A DNA stretch of 64,000 bases from JACKJK01 sp046159835 (GTDB taxonomy: Bacteria; Pseudomonadota; Alphaproteobacteria; Rhizobiales; Tepidamorphaceae): the NCBI RefSeq assembly GCF_046159835.1, contig NZ_JBJXCY010000002.1, positions 930,001-994,000 on the forward strand. Reading direction: 5' to 3'. Within the stretch, counting starts at the first letter, position 1. Each line of letters opens with the position of its first letter. The translations under genes were made by a program, and so were the position numbers. Of this stretch, positions 1 through 8,000 are shown piece after piece. The notes below the pieces were generated by a model, which did not search any database, was not told the DNA's origin, and saw only the letters and a program-made list of their open reading frames with translations.

Positions 1-457
1 GGACGTAGAGCGGCTTTCGCACCGAAAGCAGGGCGGCGGCAAACGGCGAATCCAGCAGCAGCGTTGGCAGCAGCACGATCCCCGGCAATCCTCTGTCGGC
101 GGTGATCGCGTCGAACAGGGCAATGGTCGCGGCCTCCGCCTGCGCGCGCGCAACCAGCGGCAGGCTGGCGGGGGCATTGGGGTGGGTCCATGCTTCGACG
201 ATGGGGAACGGCAGACCCCAGCGATTGCGCACCCGCATGGGCATCAGGCCGACGAGTTCCTCGCCCGTAAAGGCGGCAATGGCCTGAAGCGCATTGCCGA
301 CACCCAGCGCCTCGGCGGCGGGAAGTGCGAAATCGGGGTGATAGAAGATGTTCGGCGTCGCCGCGTTTTCGGCCAGCTTGCGCCAGTCATCGACGCGGGA
401 CGCAAGTTCGCTCCAGCCAAGCCGCTGACAGTGGATGGGTTGGGATTGCGCGTTCAT
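1..457 (-). CDS. CelD/BioF2-like acetyltransferase, C-terminally truncated by the window edge
   Basis: Reading the minus strand from an ATG at 457 gives an uninterrupted frame of 152 codons that runs off the left edge, so only the N-terminal half is visible. The product has the layout of BioF2-like (Acetyltransf_6/CelD) proteins: a segment reading NIFYHPDFALPAAEALG near residue 38, then an EELVGLMPMRVRN stretch near residue 68 that matches the beta-strand these proteins have before the acyl-CoA binding fold. Members are cytoplasmic GNAT-fold enzymes often linked to polysaccharide or cell-envelope modification. No substrate can be inferred. It is transcribed in the same direction as the DUF924 gene 155 bp upstream of its start, but the gap argues for its own promoter. 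The coding frame is clear; the family call is moderate. Confidence 0.55.
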   Translation of the reverse strand, partial: MNAQSQPIHCQRLGWSELASRVDDWRKLAENAATPNIFYHPDFALPAAEALGVGNALQAIAAFTGEELVGLMPMRVRNRWGLPFPIVEAWTHPNAPASLPLVARAQAEAATIALFDAITADRGLPGIVLLPTLLLDSPFAAALLSVRKPLYV

Positions 458-612
458 TCACATGCAAGCTGAGTGGATTTCGTCCGGCTTCTTGTTCAGG
501 CTCCGCCAGGTCAACCGGCAACCGCGACCGGGACGAGGATCGCGGCCATTGTGAAGTTCCCTGCGCCCGCACTCAAGAATTACATTGGACTGCGCCTCTG
601 GCGCGGTAGCGT

Positions 613-1152
613 TCAACCACCAAAGCCCCCGGTGCGCATGTATGCCGCTTCCTCCGCCGTCGTCTTGCGGCCAAGGATCTCGTTGCGGTGGGGAAAGCGC
701 CCGAAACGGCGAATGGCGTCCATGTGGATCAGCGCATAGCGATGGCCCTCGTCGTCACCGTCTGCGCGGCACAGGTCGACGCAGCGCGTCTGCGCGTCGA
801 TGTCCTCGGCATGCATGAAGGGCATGTAGATGAAGCGGCGCGCAGGCAGCGCGTAGGCCAGGTGGAATCGCTTGGCGATGGCCCGGTCGGCCAGCGCCAG
901 AGCCTTGTCATCGGTTGCAAACATGCGCGGCGTGTCGCGGAACATGTTGCGCGGCATCTGGTCGAGCAGCAGGATCAGCGCCAACGCAGAGTGCGGCACC
1001 GCCTCCCAGTCGTCGAGCTGTCCGGCTTCGGCGGCCTTGAAGGCCTCGCCGCAATGTTCCTCGCATTTCGCGTCGATCGCCTCGCCGCCGCCGAACCATT
1101 TTTCCGGTCCCGCGTCCCACCAGAACGCGAGCACTTCGAGCGGATCATGCAT
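613..1152 (-). CDS. DUF924 family protein
   Basis: A 179-residue protein starting MHDPLEVLAFWWDAGPEKWF and containing LILLDQMPRNMFRDTPRMFATD and the HAEDIDAQ region, all diagnostic of the DUF924 family. These are small cytoplasmic all-helical, TPR-like proteins of unknown function, and 180 residues is the usual length. ATG 1152 is preferred because the family begins there; the frame stays open far upstream only as an artefact of high GC. It lies 20 nt downstream of the acyl-CoA synthetase stop, so the two are probably one transcript. No catalytic motif is visible and no role is known. Confidence 0.85.
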   Translation of the reverse strand: MHDPLEVLAFWWDAGPEKWFGGGEAIDAKCEEHCGEAFKAAEAGQLDDWEAVPHSALALILLLDQMPRNMFRDTPRMFATDDKALALADRAIAKRFHLAYALPARRFIYMPFMHAEDIDAQTRCVDLCRADGDDEGHRYALIHMDAIRRFGRFPHRNEILGRKTTAEEAAYMRTGGFGG

Positions 1153-1172
1153 GGATTTGTCCTCGCCGCGTG

Positions 1173-2969
1173 TCAGAGCCGGAAATCGCCGACCTCGATC
1201 TTGCGATACAAATTGATGTCGAGGCGCTCGAAGGCAAATGAATCGGGATTGTTGAAATAGAGCGGATCGGCACTGCGGCGCGGGTCGAACCCTTCCGCGC
1301 GCAGGTCCGTCTTCTTGACCTTGAAGGTGCCGGTCACGTCCAGCGTCGAGAGCAGACGCAGGAAGCGTGGCCGCGAGTAGGAGGGCAACTCGCGCTCGAG
1401 GTGTTCGTGCAGGGCCACGAGGTCGAGGTCGCGATCGCTGACGATGGCCGCCATCCCGGCCCGCCCGTTGTGCAGCGGCACGGTGACGCCGTAGACGTTC
1501 GCCTGCCTGATGCCGGGAAACGCGGTCATCACCTCTTCCACTTCCGAGGTGGAGACGTTTTCGCCCTTCCACCGGAACGTGTCGCCGATCCGGTCTACGA
1601 AGTAGAAATAGCCGCGCTTGTCGCGCCGCATCAGGTCGCCGGTGCGAAACCACGCATCGCCTTTCTCGAAGACATTGCGCAGCACCTTCTTCTTGGTCTC
1701 GTCGCGGTTGGCATAACCGTCGAACCGTGACGCCGGGGTCGACGCATCGCGGGAAATCTTGCCGATGGCCTCACCCACTTCGCCGGCTTCGCATTCCACG
1801 CAGTGCCCGGCGGCATCGCGCACTGGCTGCTCGGTCTCCACGTCGAACTTGACGACCTTGACCGGGAAGCGGCGTTCCAGCCAGCGCGGGATTCGCCCGA
1901 TGGAACCCGGCGTGCCGTCGAGGTTGAACAGGGTGACGTTGCCCTCTGTCGCCGCGTACCACTCCACGATGCGCGGAATGGCGAACCGGGACTGGAAGTC
2001 TTCCCAGATGTCCGGCCGCAAGCCGTTGCCGTTGCAGAACCGGATGCTGTGCTTCTCCTCGGCGGCCGTCTTCGGCGCGTTCAGAAGGTAGCGGCACTGC
2101 TCGCCGATATACTGGAAGGCCGTGCACTTGGTCTCGACGATATCGTCCCAGAAGCTGCGCGCCGAAAATCGTTCGCGGATCACCACGCTGCCGCCGACGG
2201 TCAGCGCGATGCCCACGGCGAGAATGCCGCCGGAGGTGTGATACATCGGCTGCGCCACGTAGATCCGGTCATCGCGGTTGGAATTGCAGATGGCGGCAAA
2301 GCCGTGCATCGCCGCGACGATGCGGTAGTGGTTGATGACGGCGGCCTTCGGCAGGCCCGTGGTGCCGCTCGTGTAGATGTAGAGCGCGGGGTCTTCATGC
2401 GCGATCTTCGGCTTGCGGTCGGCCGCAAGGCCGTCTTCCGGCATTCGTGTCAGGGCCGCGACGAGGTCGAACCCGTGATCGGCCTTGCCATGGACCCACA
2501 GTTCCGGCGGCTTGCCCATGTGCGGCAGCGCCGAATCGTGCGCCTCCAGCAGATCGGTATCGACGATGGCCTTCTTCACCGGCACCGCCTGCATGCAATG
2601 GCCCAGCGAATGTCCGGTCAGGTTCGTGTTGAGCAGTGCCACGCGCACCCCCGCCCGGATCAGGCCGAACCAGATGGCGAGATATTCCGGGCAGTTCTTC
2701 ATCAGCAGGGAAACGGTGTCGCCGGGCTCCAGCCCCACCGAAAAGGCCCAGTGGGCATACTGGTTGGCGCGCGCTTCCACCTCGCGGTAGCTGTAGTGGC
2801 TATCCTGCCCGATCAGCGCGGGCCGCTCGTCGAAGACGAGCGCGAGGTCTGACAGGATGTCGGGAAAGGTGCGTTCCGGGTCTTTCGTGGCAGCGTTCAC
2901 GCGCTTCAGCGCCCGCAGCAAGCCACGCATATAGGTCACATCGCTTGCGATGCGCTCCAACAGGCCCAT
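1173..2969 (-). CDS. Long-chain/very-long-chain acyl-CoA synthetase (FATP-type AMP-binding enzyme)
   Basis: This 598-residue ANL-superfamily ligase activates fatty acids with ATP and CoA. The AMP-binding P-loop YIYTSGTTGLPKAA is at about residues 197-210. The C-terminal FVDRIGDTFRWKGENVSTSEVEE block is the signature of the FATP/VLACS branch, rather than of FadD proper, so a role in long or very long acyl chain uptake or activation is likely. The start ATG at 2969 follows a strong AGGAGG; the frame extends upstream without an initiation signal. There is no signal peptide. DUF924 follows 20 nt downstream. tusA is divergent, with starts 94 bp apart. The chain-length preference is inferred from the subfamily. 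Confidence 0.9.
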   Translation of the reverse strand: MGLLERIASDVTYMRGLLRALKRVNAATKDPERTFPDILSDLALVFDERPALIGQDSHYSYREVEARANQYAHWAFSVGLEPGDTVSLLMKNCPEYLAIWFGLIRAGVRVALLNTNLTGHSLGHCMQAVPVKKAIVDTDLLEAHDSALPHMGKPPELWVHGKADHGFDLVAALTRMPEDGLAADRKPKIAHEDPALYIYTSGTTGLPKAAVINHYRIVAAMHGFAAICNSNRDDRIYVAQPMYHTSGGILAVGIALTVGGSVVIRERFSARSFWDDIVETKCTAFQYIGEQCRYLLNAPKTAAEEKHSIRFCNGNGLRPDIWEDFQSRFAIPRIVEWYAATEGNVTLFNLDGTPGSIGRIPRWLERRFPVKVVKFDVETEQPVRDAAGHCVECEAGEVGEAIGKISRDASTPASRFDGYANRDETKKKVLRNVFEKGDAWFRTGDLMRRDKRGYFYFVDRIGDTFRWKGENVSTSEVEEVMTAFPGIRQANVYGVTVPLHNGRAGMAAIVSDRDLDLVALHEHLERELPSYSRPRFLRLLSTLDVTGTFKVKKTDLRAEGFDPRRSADPLYFNNPDSFAFERLDINLYRKIEVGDFRL

Positions 2970-3063
2970 GTTCGTGTCCTCCTGCGTGCAGGAAAGCGCG
3001 ACTTGCACCGCGATACAAGATGCCGTATCCGCACCGCCACCGGACCAAGGCCAGAGGTATGCC

Positions 3064-3297
3064 GTGAACGAACGTCTCGATGTGTCAGGGCTGCTGTGCC
3101 CGCTTCCCGTGCTCAAGGCCCGCAAGGCGTTGCAGTCGGTCGAGGTTGGCGATGTCCTGGAAGTCCTCGCGACCGATCCCGCTGCCGCAATCGACATTCC
3201 GCACTTCTGCAACGAGGCAGGCCACGAGCTGGTGTCGAGCGAGCAGGACGGCGAAACGCTTACCTTCCGCATCCGGCGCGGCGAATCGCGCGGCTAA
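3064..3297 (+). CDS. tusA: TusA-family sulfurtransferase
   Basis: A 77-residue protein beginning (GTG)NERLDVSGLLCPLPVLKARKAL. The CPLP motif at residues 11-14 carries the persulfide-forming cysteine of the TusA/SirA/YeeD family. These small two-layer alpha/beta proteins relay sulfur for tRNA thiolation, molybdopterin or other sulfur transfers. AGAGG six bases before the GTG supports this start; an in-frame upstream ATG would add an unrelated tail. It is transcribed divergently from the acyl-CoA synthetase and convergently with the carboxypeptidase, with a T7 run at about 3312-3318 between them. It may be a TusA paralogue, because no other tus gene is nearby. Confidence 0.88.
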   Translation: MNERLDVSGLLCPLPVLKARKALQSVEVGDVLEVLATDPAAAIDIPHFCNEAGHELVSSEQDGETLTFRIRRGESRG

Positions 3298-3337
3298 ACG
3301 AAGCCGGTAAACTTTTTTTCGCGAACCCGGCCCAGCC

Positions 3338-4696
3338 TCAGCGAACCGGCCTGCGGCGCGGCACGGGAATGCTCAGGCGCAAGCCCGCAGCATCGCCCGT
3401 CATCGGCGCAGCCGCCGGCGGCGGCACGAGCGCAGCAGGCGGCGGCGCAACGGCACCCGGCAGCGGCGTGTTCGCAGCCGGCATCCTGTTGGCGGACGCC
3501 ATGCGCGGCATCGGTGCCGGGATGGTGCGCGGCATGGACATCGAAGCCAGTTCATCCTTGGCGAGCATGCCGTTGGCATTGACCGTCGTGCCGCTGGCAG
3601 GGCCTGCGAGATAAGCCGCGATGCGCTCGGCGCGGGTCATGCGTCCGCCGCCGGAACTCACCTGGATCGCGGCAGCGCCGCGCGTTCCGACGGGATCGGA
3701 CTCGTCCTCGCCCTCATCGTCATCGTCGTTGGCATTCACGATCGGCACGTCGAACCCGTAGGACGCGATCTCGCGCGGCAGCGGCGGGCGTTGCGAGCGC
3801 GGCTTGCAGACATAGGGGCGCATGTCGAACGGCTCGCGCCCGGCGCCCCGGAAGGAATCGATCGTCGTGCGCGAGGACGAGAAGAAGCCGCGCGACCGGT
3901 CGAAGCCGTTCTCCAGCAGGTGTGCCGCCACCAGCGAGCGGTAGCGCCCGTTGGGCGCGCCCAGGACCACGGCGATGAGGTGCGTGCGGCCCCGCTTGGC
4001 GGACGCCACGAGATTGTATGCCCCGGCGCAGATGTAGCCGGTCTTCATGCCGGTGGTGCCGGGATAGCGCCCCACAAGCCGGTTGTGCGAGCGCAGCGTC
4101 TTGCGCCCGACGCGGATCGCCGGGATCTCGAACAGGTTCTGGTACTGCGGAAACTCGCGGTGGATTGCCCGTGCCAGCACCGCCATGTCGCGCGCCGTCG
4201 TGTACTGGTTGGGATGGTGCAGGCCGTGCGGGTTCTCGAAATGCGAGTTCGTCATGCCGAGGCGCTGCGCGGTCCGGTTCATCATGGCGACGAATTCTGG
4301 CTCGCTGCCGCCCACCGTCTCGCCGATGGCGACAGCGATGTCGTTCGCCGACTTCACGATCAGCATCTTCAGCGCAGCCGACAGGGTGATTCGCGTGCCG
4401 ACCGGGAAACCCATCTTGCTCGGCGGGTTGGACAGGGCGTTCTGGCTCATCGTCACCGGGGAATCCGGTTGCAGCCGGCCTGAGCGAATCGCGTCGAAGG
4501 CGAGATACGCCGTTAGCAGCTTGGTGATGGACGCCGGGTGCCAGCGGTCAAACGCACGGTTGGCAAACAGCACTTCCCCGCTGTCGACATCGACGAGGAT
4601 GGCAGGCCCGGCCTTGGCGGGCTGCGCCTGCAGCCCGGCGGCAAGGCCAAGCGCCAGCGCGAATGCGGCTAGGGTACGGAACACGACGCGTCGCAA
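3338..4696 (-). CDS. D-alanyl-D-alanine carboxypeptidase (serine peptidase S11, low-molecular-weight PBP)
   Basis: A periplasmic penicillin-binding protein that trims the terminal D-Ala of peptidoglycan stem peptides. From TTG 4696 the signal peptide RTLAAFALALGLAAGLQAQ is followed by the three catalytic motifs SITK (S56/K59), SAN (116-118) and KTG (218-220). TTG 4696 has AAGGGG seven bases upstream; the longer frame to TTG 4765 would put a charged tail before the signal peptide. After the catalytic domain there is a roughly 150-residue tail with a DDDDEGEDE stretch and Pro/Ala-rich sequence, longer than in DacA/DacC and lacking an obvious amphipathic anchor helix. It converges with tusA. The enzyme class is certain; the function of the tail is not. 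Confidence 0.92.
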   Translation of the reverse strand: MRRVVFRTLAAFALALGLAAGLQAQPAKAGPAILVDVDSGEVLFANRAFDRWHPASITKLLTAYLAFDAIRSGRLQPDSPVTMSQNALSNPPSKMGFPVGTRITLSAALKMLIVKSANDIAVAIGETVGGSEPEFVAMMNRTAQRLGMTNSHFENPHGLHHPNQYTTARDMAVLARAIHREFPQYQNLFEIPAIRVGRKTLRSHNRLVGRYPGTTGMKTGYICAGAYNLVASAKRGRTHLIAVVLGAPNGRYRSLVAAHLLENGFDRSRGFFSSSRTTIDSFRGAGREPFDMRPYVCKPRSQRPPLPREIASYGFDVPIVNANDDDDEGEDESDPVGTRGAAAIQVSSGGGRMTRAERIAAYLAGPASGTTVNANGMLAKDELASMSMPRTIPAPMPRMASANRMPAANTPLPGAVAPPPAALVPPPAAAPMTGDAAGLRLSIPVPRRRPVR

Positions 4697-4905
4697 AGCT
4701 ACGCCCCTTCTGGCTCGGCTCTCGGGCCTTGGGTGATGCCTCGGGTGAATGGTCTTCCGGCGCAACCTCTGTCTCGTGAAGGCGGAACACGGTTGCCTTC
4801 AAAGACGGAACACGGACGCTGGGCGCCCGCGAACGGGTTGCAAATCGCCGCGAGTCATAACCCGGCAGCCGCCGTTGGGTAAAGGATGGATTACGTTTTG
4901 CCGCC

Positions 4906-6648
4906 TCAGGCGGCCGCGACGTCGCTTTCATCGCTCGCGGGATCGAGGTCGTCTTCAGGCGCGTCCGTCTCGGTGACGAGGCGTTCGGCAGAGGCGACAT
5001 CAAGCGGTACCGTGAACGCGATCTCGTTCAGGTCCATGTCCCTGCCGGCTGCCGCGCGCACGAGGCGGCCGCCGTTCTTGGCGAGGATACGGCCCATCGC
5101 CCCGATCATGATCGGCGCTTCGGCGCTGTCGGCTGCGTGCATCGCGCGCGCCGGGTCCCCCTTGCGGATCTCGCGCAGCACGAACTGCGCGCCGTCGCCT
5201 TCGCGCGTGCCCTGCACCAGCAACGCCGGTTCGCCTTGCAGCGAGCGCGCCCAGATGACGGCAAGCGCGAAGCCGAAGACCTTGCGCAGCGAACTCATGC
5301 ACCCTTTCAGCGGCGGCAGCGAGTTGTGCTGCACGTCAGGGCGCGGCGCTCCGGTGCTCTTGGTCAGTTCGGTCAGCCACGAGGTGATGAGCAGTTCCGG
5401 CATGATGTTGAAGGCGGTTTCACCCGGATCGCTGGCGCTGCTGTCGAGGAGGATGATGCAGGCATCAAACAGGCGGCGATAATCCGCCAGACGGCTGCGG
5501 GCCTGGCCGAGCGCCTGCTCGGTCTCGCGCCTGCGCTCGGTTTCTCCGCGCATGTCCGACACCAGTTCGCGCACATCGGCCAGCGCGAGCGTGTAGCCGC
5601 GCGCGCTTCCATCCGCCCGCTTCAGTTCCCGCGAGGACACGAGGACCGGCACACCGTCCTTTTCGAACCGCAACTCGCCGGTGGTATCCAGTTCGCCCAT
5701 GGAGGCCAGCGAGGCCGCATCGCATTTGCGCCCCTCGACGGTGAAGTTGCCGCCCTCGATGGCGCTGGCAACGCCCATCTCGTCCTTGGCCCGGAAAAGT
5801 TCGAGCGCCGGGCCGTTCGCAGCGACGATGAACCCGTGTTCGGAAAGGGACAGTGCCGGGAACGGCACGTCGTCGATTGCCGATCCGTCGCCATCGAAGC
5901 CGGAAGTCGCGTTGGCGTAGGAAATGAACATCAAGTCGTTGATGGCTTCGCAGAGGCGGGCCAGTTCCTTGCCCTGTATGCCGTCGACCATGAGGCTTCC
6001 GGGCGCGTCGTCGGCAGCCTCCAGTGACGTCTCGATGGCAGCGGTAATGGACTGGACCGGCCTGAGGACCTGCCGCGAAAACAGGATGCACGTCACGAGG
6101 GCCAGCCCCATCGAAAGAAGCAAACCGGCAAAGCCGACCTGGAGTACGTCGCTGAGCAGTTCCGAATGCAGGTCGGACGCGTCGTAGAGAATGATGAGAC
6201 CGTGATCGAGCCGCATGTCATCGGCGCTGAGATAGATCTCGAAGTTGCGTGACGAGGAATGAAAGCGCTGCGGAACCTCCATGAGCGCCGCCTGCTTCCA
6301 CGTCATGAACGGCGCCTGGCCGAACACGCCCAGTTCCGCCCCGATGGCATCCAGCACGCGCCCGCCGCGCACCGGCGTCGAGCGAGCGACGTTCTCGCCG
6401 AACTCCATCATGTCGAACAGGTCGTGACGGCTGCGATTGTCGATGCCCGCCGCAACCAGGTGGCGTACATGGACGCCGAGCTGGTCGCGCAGACCGGCCT
6501 TCCGCGACATGTAGCTGAGAGAAACGAACGCGACCGTCAGCGCGAGCATCGTGCACAGCACGAAACCCCCGGCACGCAGCGACAAGCTGCTTGAAAATGC
6601 CGTGGTCAACAGAGGAGCTGGTTTTCGTTCGCGTTTCTTGCGAGGCAT
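4906..6648 (-). CDS. Membrane-bound PAS sensor with degenerate histidine-kinase-like C-terminus
   Basis: A protein of about 580 residues. A TM helix (GFVLCTMLALTVAFVSLSYM) is followed by an extracytoplasmic sensor of about 130 residues, a second TM (GFAGLLLSMGLALVTCILF), a HAMP-like VLRPVQSITAAIE segment, a PAS-like domain, a coiled-coil (ETERRRETEQALGQARSRL) and a C-terminal alpha/beta region. That region sits where HisKA/HATPase should be, yet no H-box, N-box or DxGxG motif is visible. It looks like a diverged or inactive kinase of the type that binds other kinases. ATG 6648 is chosen; an in-frame GTG lies at 6660 and neither has a strong RBS. It ends in an acidic tail. No partner regulator is adjacent. 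Function unknown. Confidence 0.7.
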   Translation of the reverse strand: MPRKKRERKPAPLLTTAFSSSLSLRAGGFVLCTMLALTVAFVSLSYMSRKAGLRDQLGVHVRHLVAAGIDNRSRHDLFDMMEFGENVARSTPVRGGRVLDAIGAELGVFGQAPFMTWKQAALMEVPQRFHSSSRNFEIYLSADDMRLDHGLIILYDASDLHSELLSDVLQVGFAGLLLSMGLALVTCILFSRQVLRPVQSITAAIETSLEAADDAPGSLMVDGIQGKELARLCEAINDLMFISYANATSGFDGDGSAIDDVPFPALSLSEHGFIVAANGPALELFRAKDEMGVASAIEGGNFTVEGRKCDAASLASMGELDTTGELRFEKDGVPVLVSSRELKRADGSARGYTLALADVRELVSDMRGETERRRETEQALGQARSRLADYRRLFDACIILLDSSASDPGETAFNIMPELLITSWLTELTKSTGAPRPDVQHNSLPPLKGCMSSLRKVFGFALAVIWARSLQGEPALLVQGTREGDGAQFVLREIRKGDPARAMHAADSAEAPIMIGAMGRILAKNGGRLVRAAAGRDMDLNEIAFTVPLDVASAERLVTETDAPEDDLDPASDESDVAAA

Positions 6649-6824
6649 CCGTTCGCACACTCTGAGGCAGTGACCTGCCCATTTCAGTGGAAAGACGATG
6701 CCGCCGGAGTGCTTATGACATGGTTAAAATCACCGGAATTCCTTGTATCTGCCGTGCCATTTCCGTCATCTTTTCATCGTGGGATCATGTGACGTAAGGT
6801 CAGTCGGTATCGGGGGAAGCAACG

Positions 6825-7964
6825 ATGGACGTTCACAGCAAGACGACAACCGCGCGCACGCAAACCGGAACGCGCATGCTGGCCGCTGCCATGCTCATCC
6901 TGGCAACTGCATTTCTCACCATTCCCGCCACGTTTTCTTCCGCAACGGCACAAGATTTGGCCATACCGCCCCGCTACGAAGCCGTCGGCCACTTCCACGA
7001 AGGGCTGGCTCCCGCGCTGGAAGGCGGCAAGTGGGGTTTCATTGACAGGTCCGGAAACTGGGTGGTCCAGCCGACTTATGAAAGTGTCTACCGCGGAGCA
7101 GATGGCCGGTTCGGCATCAAGCAGGATGGCCTGTGGGGCTACATCGCGACCAGTGGTGATGTCGTGATCGAGCCCAAATACAAGGAAATCCGCGCCTTCA
7201 ACGAAGGCGTTGCCCGGGTCCGCGAAGCAGATGACGCCTGGTTCTTCATCTTCCCCGATGGCACTCGGGAATCCGACATCACCTTTCTCGACGCCTCCGA
7301 CCGCGCCGACGGTCTTTCCATGGTCAAGATCAAGGCCGACTATGGCACCCCTTGGATGATCCTCAATCCGCGTGGGGCGCCGTTCGACGTCTGGGGCCTG
7401 CCCCAGAAAGACCTGAAGGGCTTCCACGCGTTTTCCGAGGGCTTTGCCCGTGGCATCACCGATGCCGGGGTCGTCTACGTCGATGCGGAGGGCAAGACAC
7501 TCTTCGATGGCAACCCGATCCTCGGCGGTCGCGACTTCAGCGAGGGCCTTGCCGCCGGCAGCGACGGTCGAAAATGGGGTTACTTCGACAAGGACGCGAA
7601 GACGGTGATCGGCCTTGGGCTGGACGGGGCGCGTGACTTTTCGCAAGGGGTCGCCCCGGCGGCTCTCGGCAACAAGTGGGGCTACGTGAACAAGCAGGGC
7701 AGCACCGCGTACCCGCCGGAACTGGAGACCGCCTATTCCTTCCGCGAGAGCTACGCCACCATCAAGAAGGACGGCAAGTTCGGCTTTGCCCACATTGACG
7801 AGGCCGGCAAGATCACCATCGCAATCGAACCGCAATACGAGGACGTCTACGGATTCCAGGAAGGGCTGGCGCCGGTGCTCGTTGACGGCAAGTGGGGCTT
7901 CATCGCGGCAGAAGTTGCGGAATATTCGCTGGTCCGTGGGATCGGCGAACTGACACCCAACTGA
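6825..7964 (+). CDS. Secreted WG-repeat protein
   Basis: A 379-residue exported protein with a signal peptide (MLAAAMLILATAFLTIPATFSSATA) and then at least five WG (KWGFID-type) beta-repeats, for example GGKWGFIDRSGNWVVQP, GLWGYIATSGDVVIEP, RKWGYFDKDAKTVI, NKWGYVNKQG and GKWGFIAAE. WG repeats form beta-propeller-like or binding surfaces and occur in envelope proteins. It is the first gene of a tight co-directional run: 36 nt separate it from the TIR-STAND gene, which is followed 21 nt later by the MORN protein. This suggests a periplasmic recognition component for that membrane protein (inference). ATG 6825 follows a purine-rich GGGGAAGC. Ligand unknown. Confidence 0.88.
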   Translation: MDVHSKTTTARTQTGTRMLAAAMLILATAFLTIPATFSSATAQDLAIPPRYEAVGHFHEGLAPALEGGKWGFIDRSGNWVVQPTYESVYRGADGRFGIKQDGLWGYIATSGDVVIEPKYKEIRAFNEGVARVREADDAWFFIFPDGTRESDITFLDASDRADGLSMVKIKADYGTPWMILNPRGAPFDVWGLPQKDLKGFHAFSEGFARGITDAGVVYVDAEGKTLFDGNPILGGRDFSEGLAAGSDGRKWGYFDKDAKTVIGLGLDGARDFSQGVAPAALGNKWGYVNKQGSTAYPPELETAYSFRESYATIKKDGKFGFAHIDEAGKITIAIEPQYEDVYGFQEGLAPVLVDGKWGFIAAEVAEYSLVRGIGELTPN

Positions 7965-8000
7965 TGACCGCCACGACCTGAACGAGTATACGCCGCTTCC

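Noticed and set aside
613..1653. Long version (346 aa) of the DUF924 frame
   Set aside because: The first 167 residues are an out-of-frame translation of the acyl-CoA synthetase; the family begins at ATG 1152.
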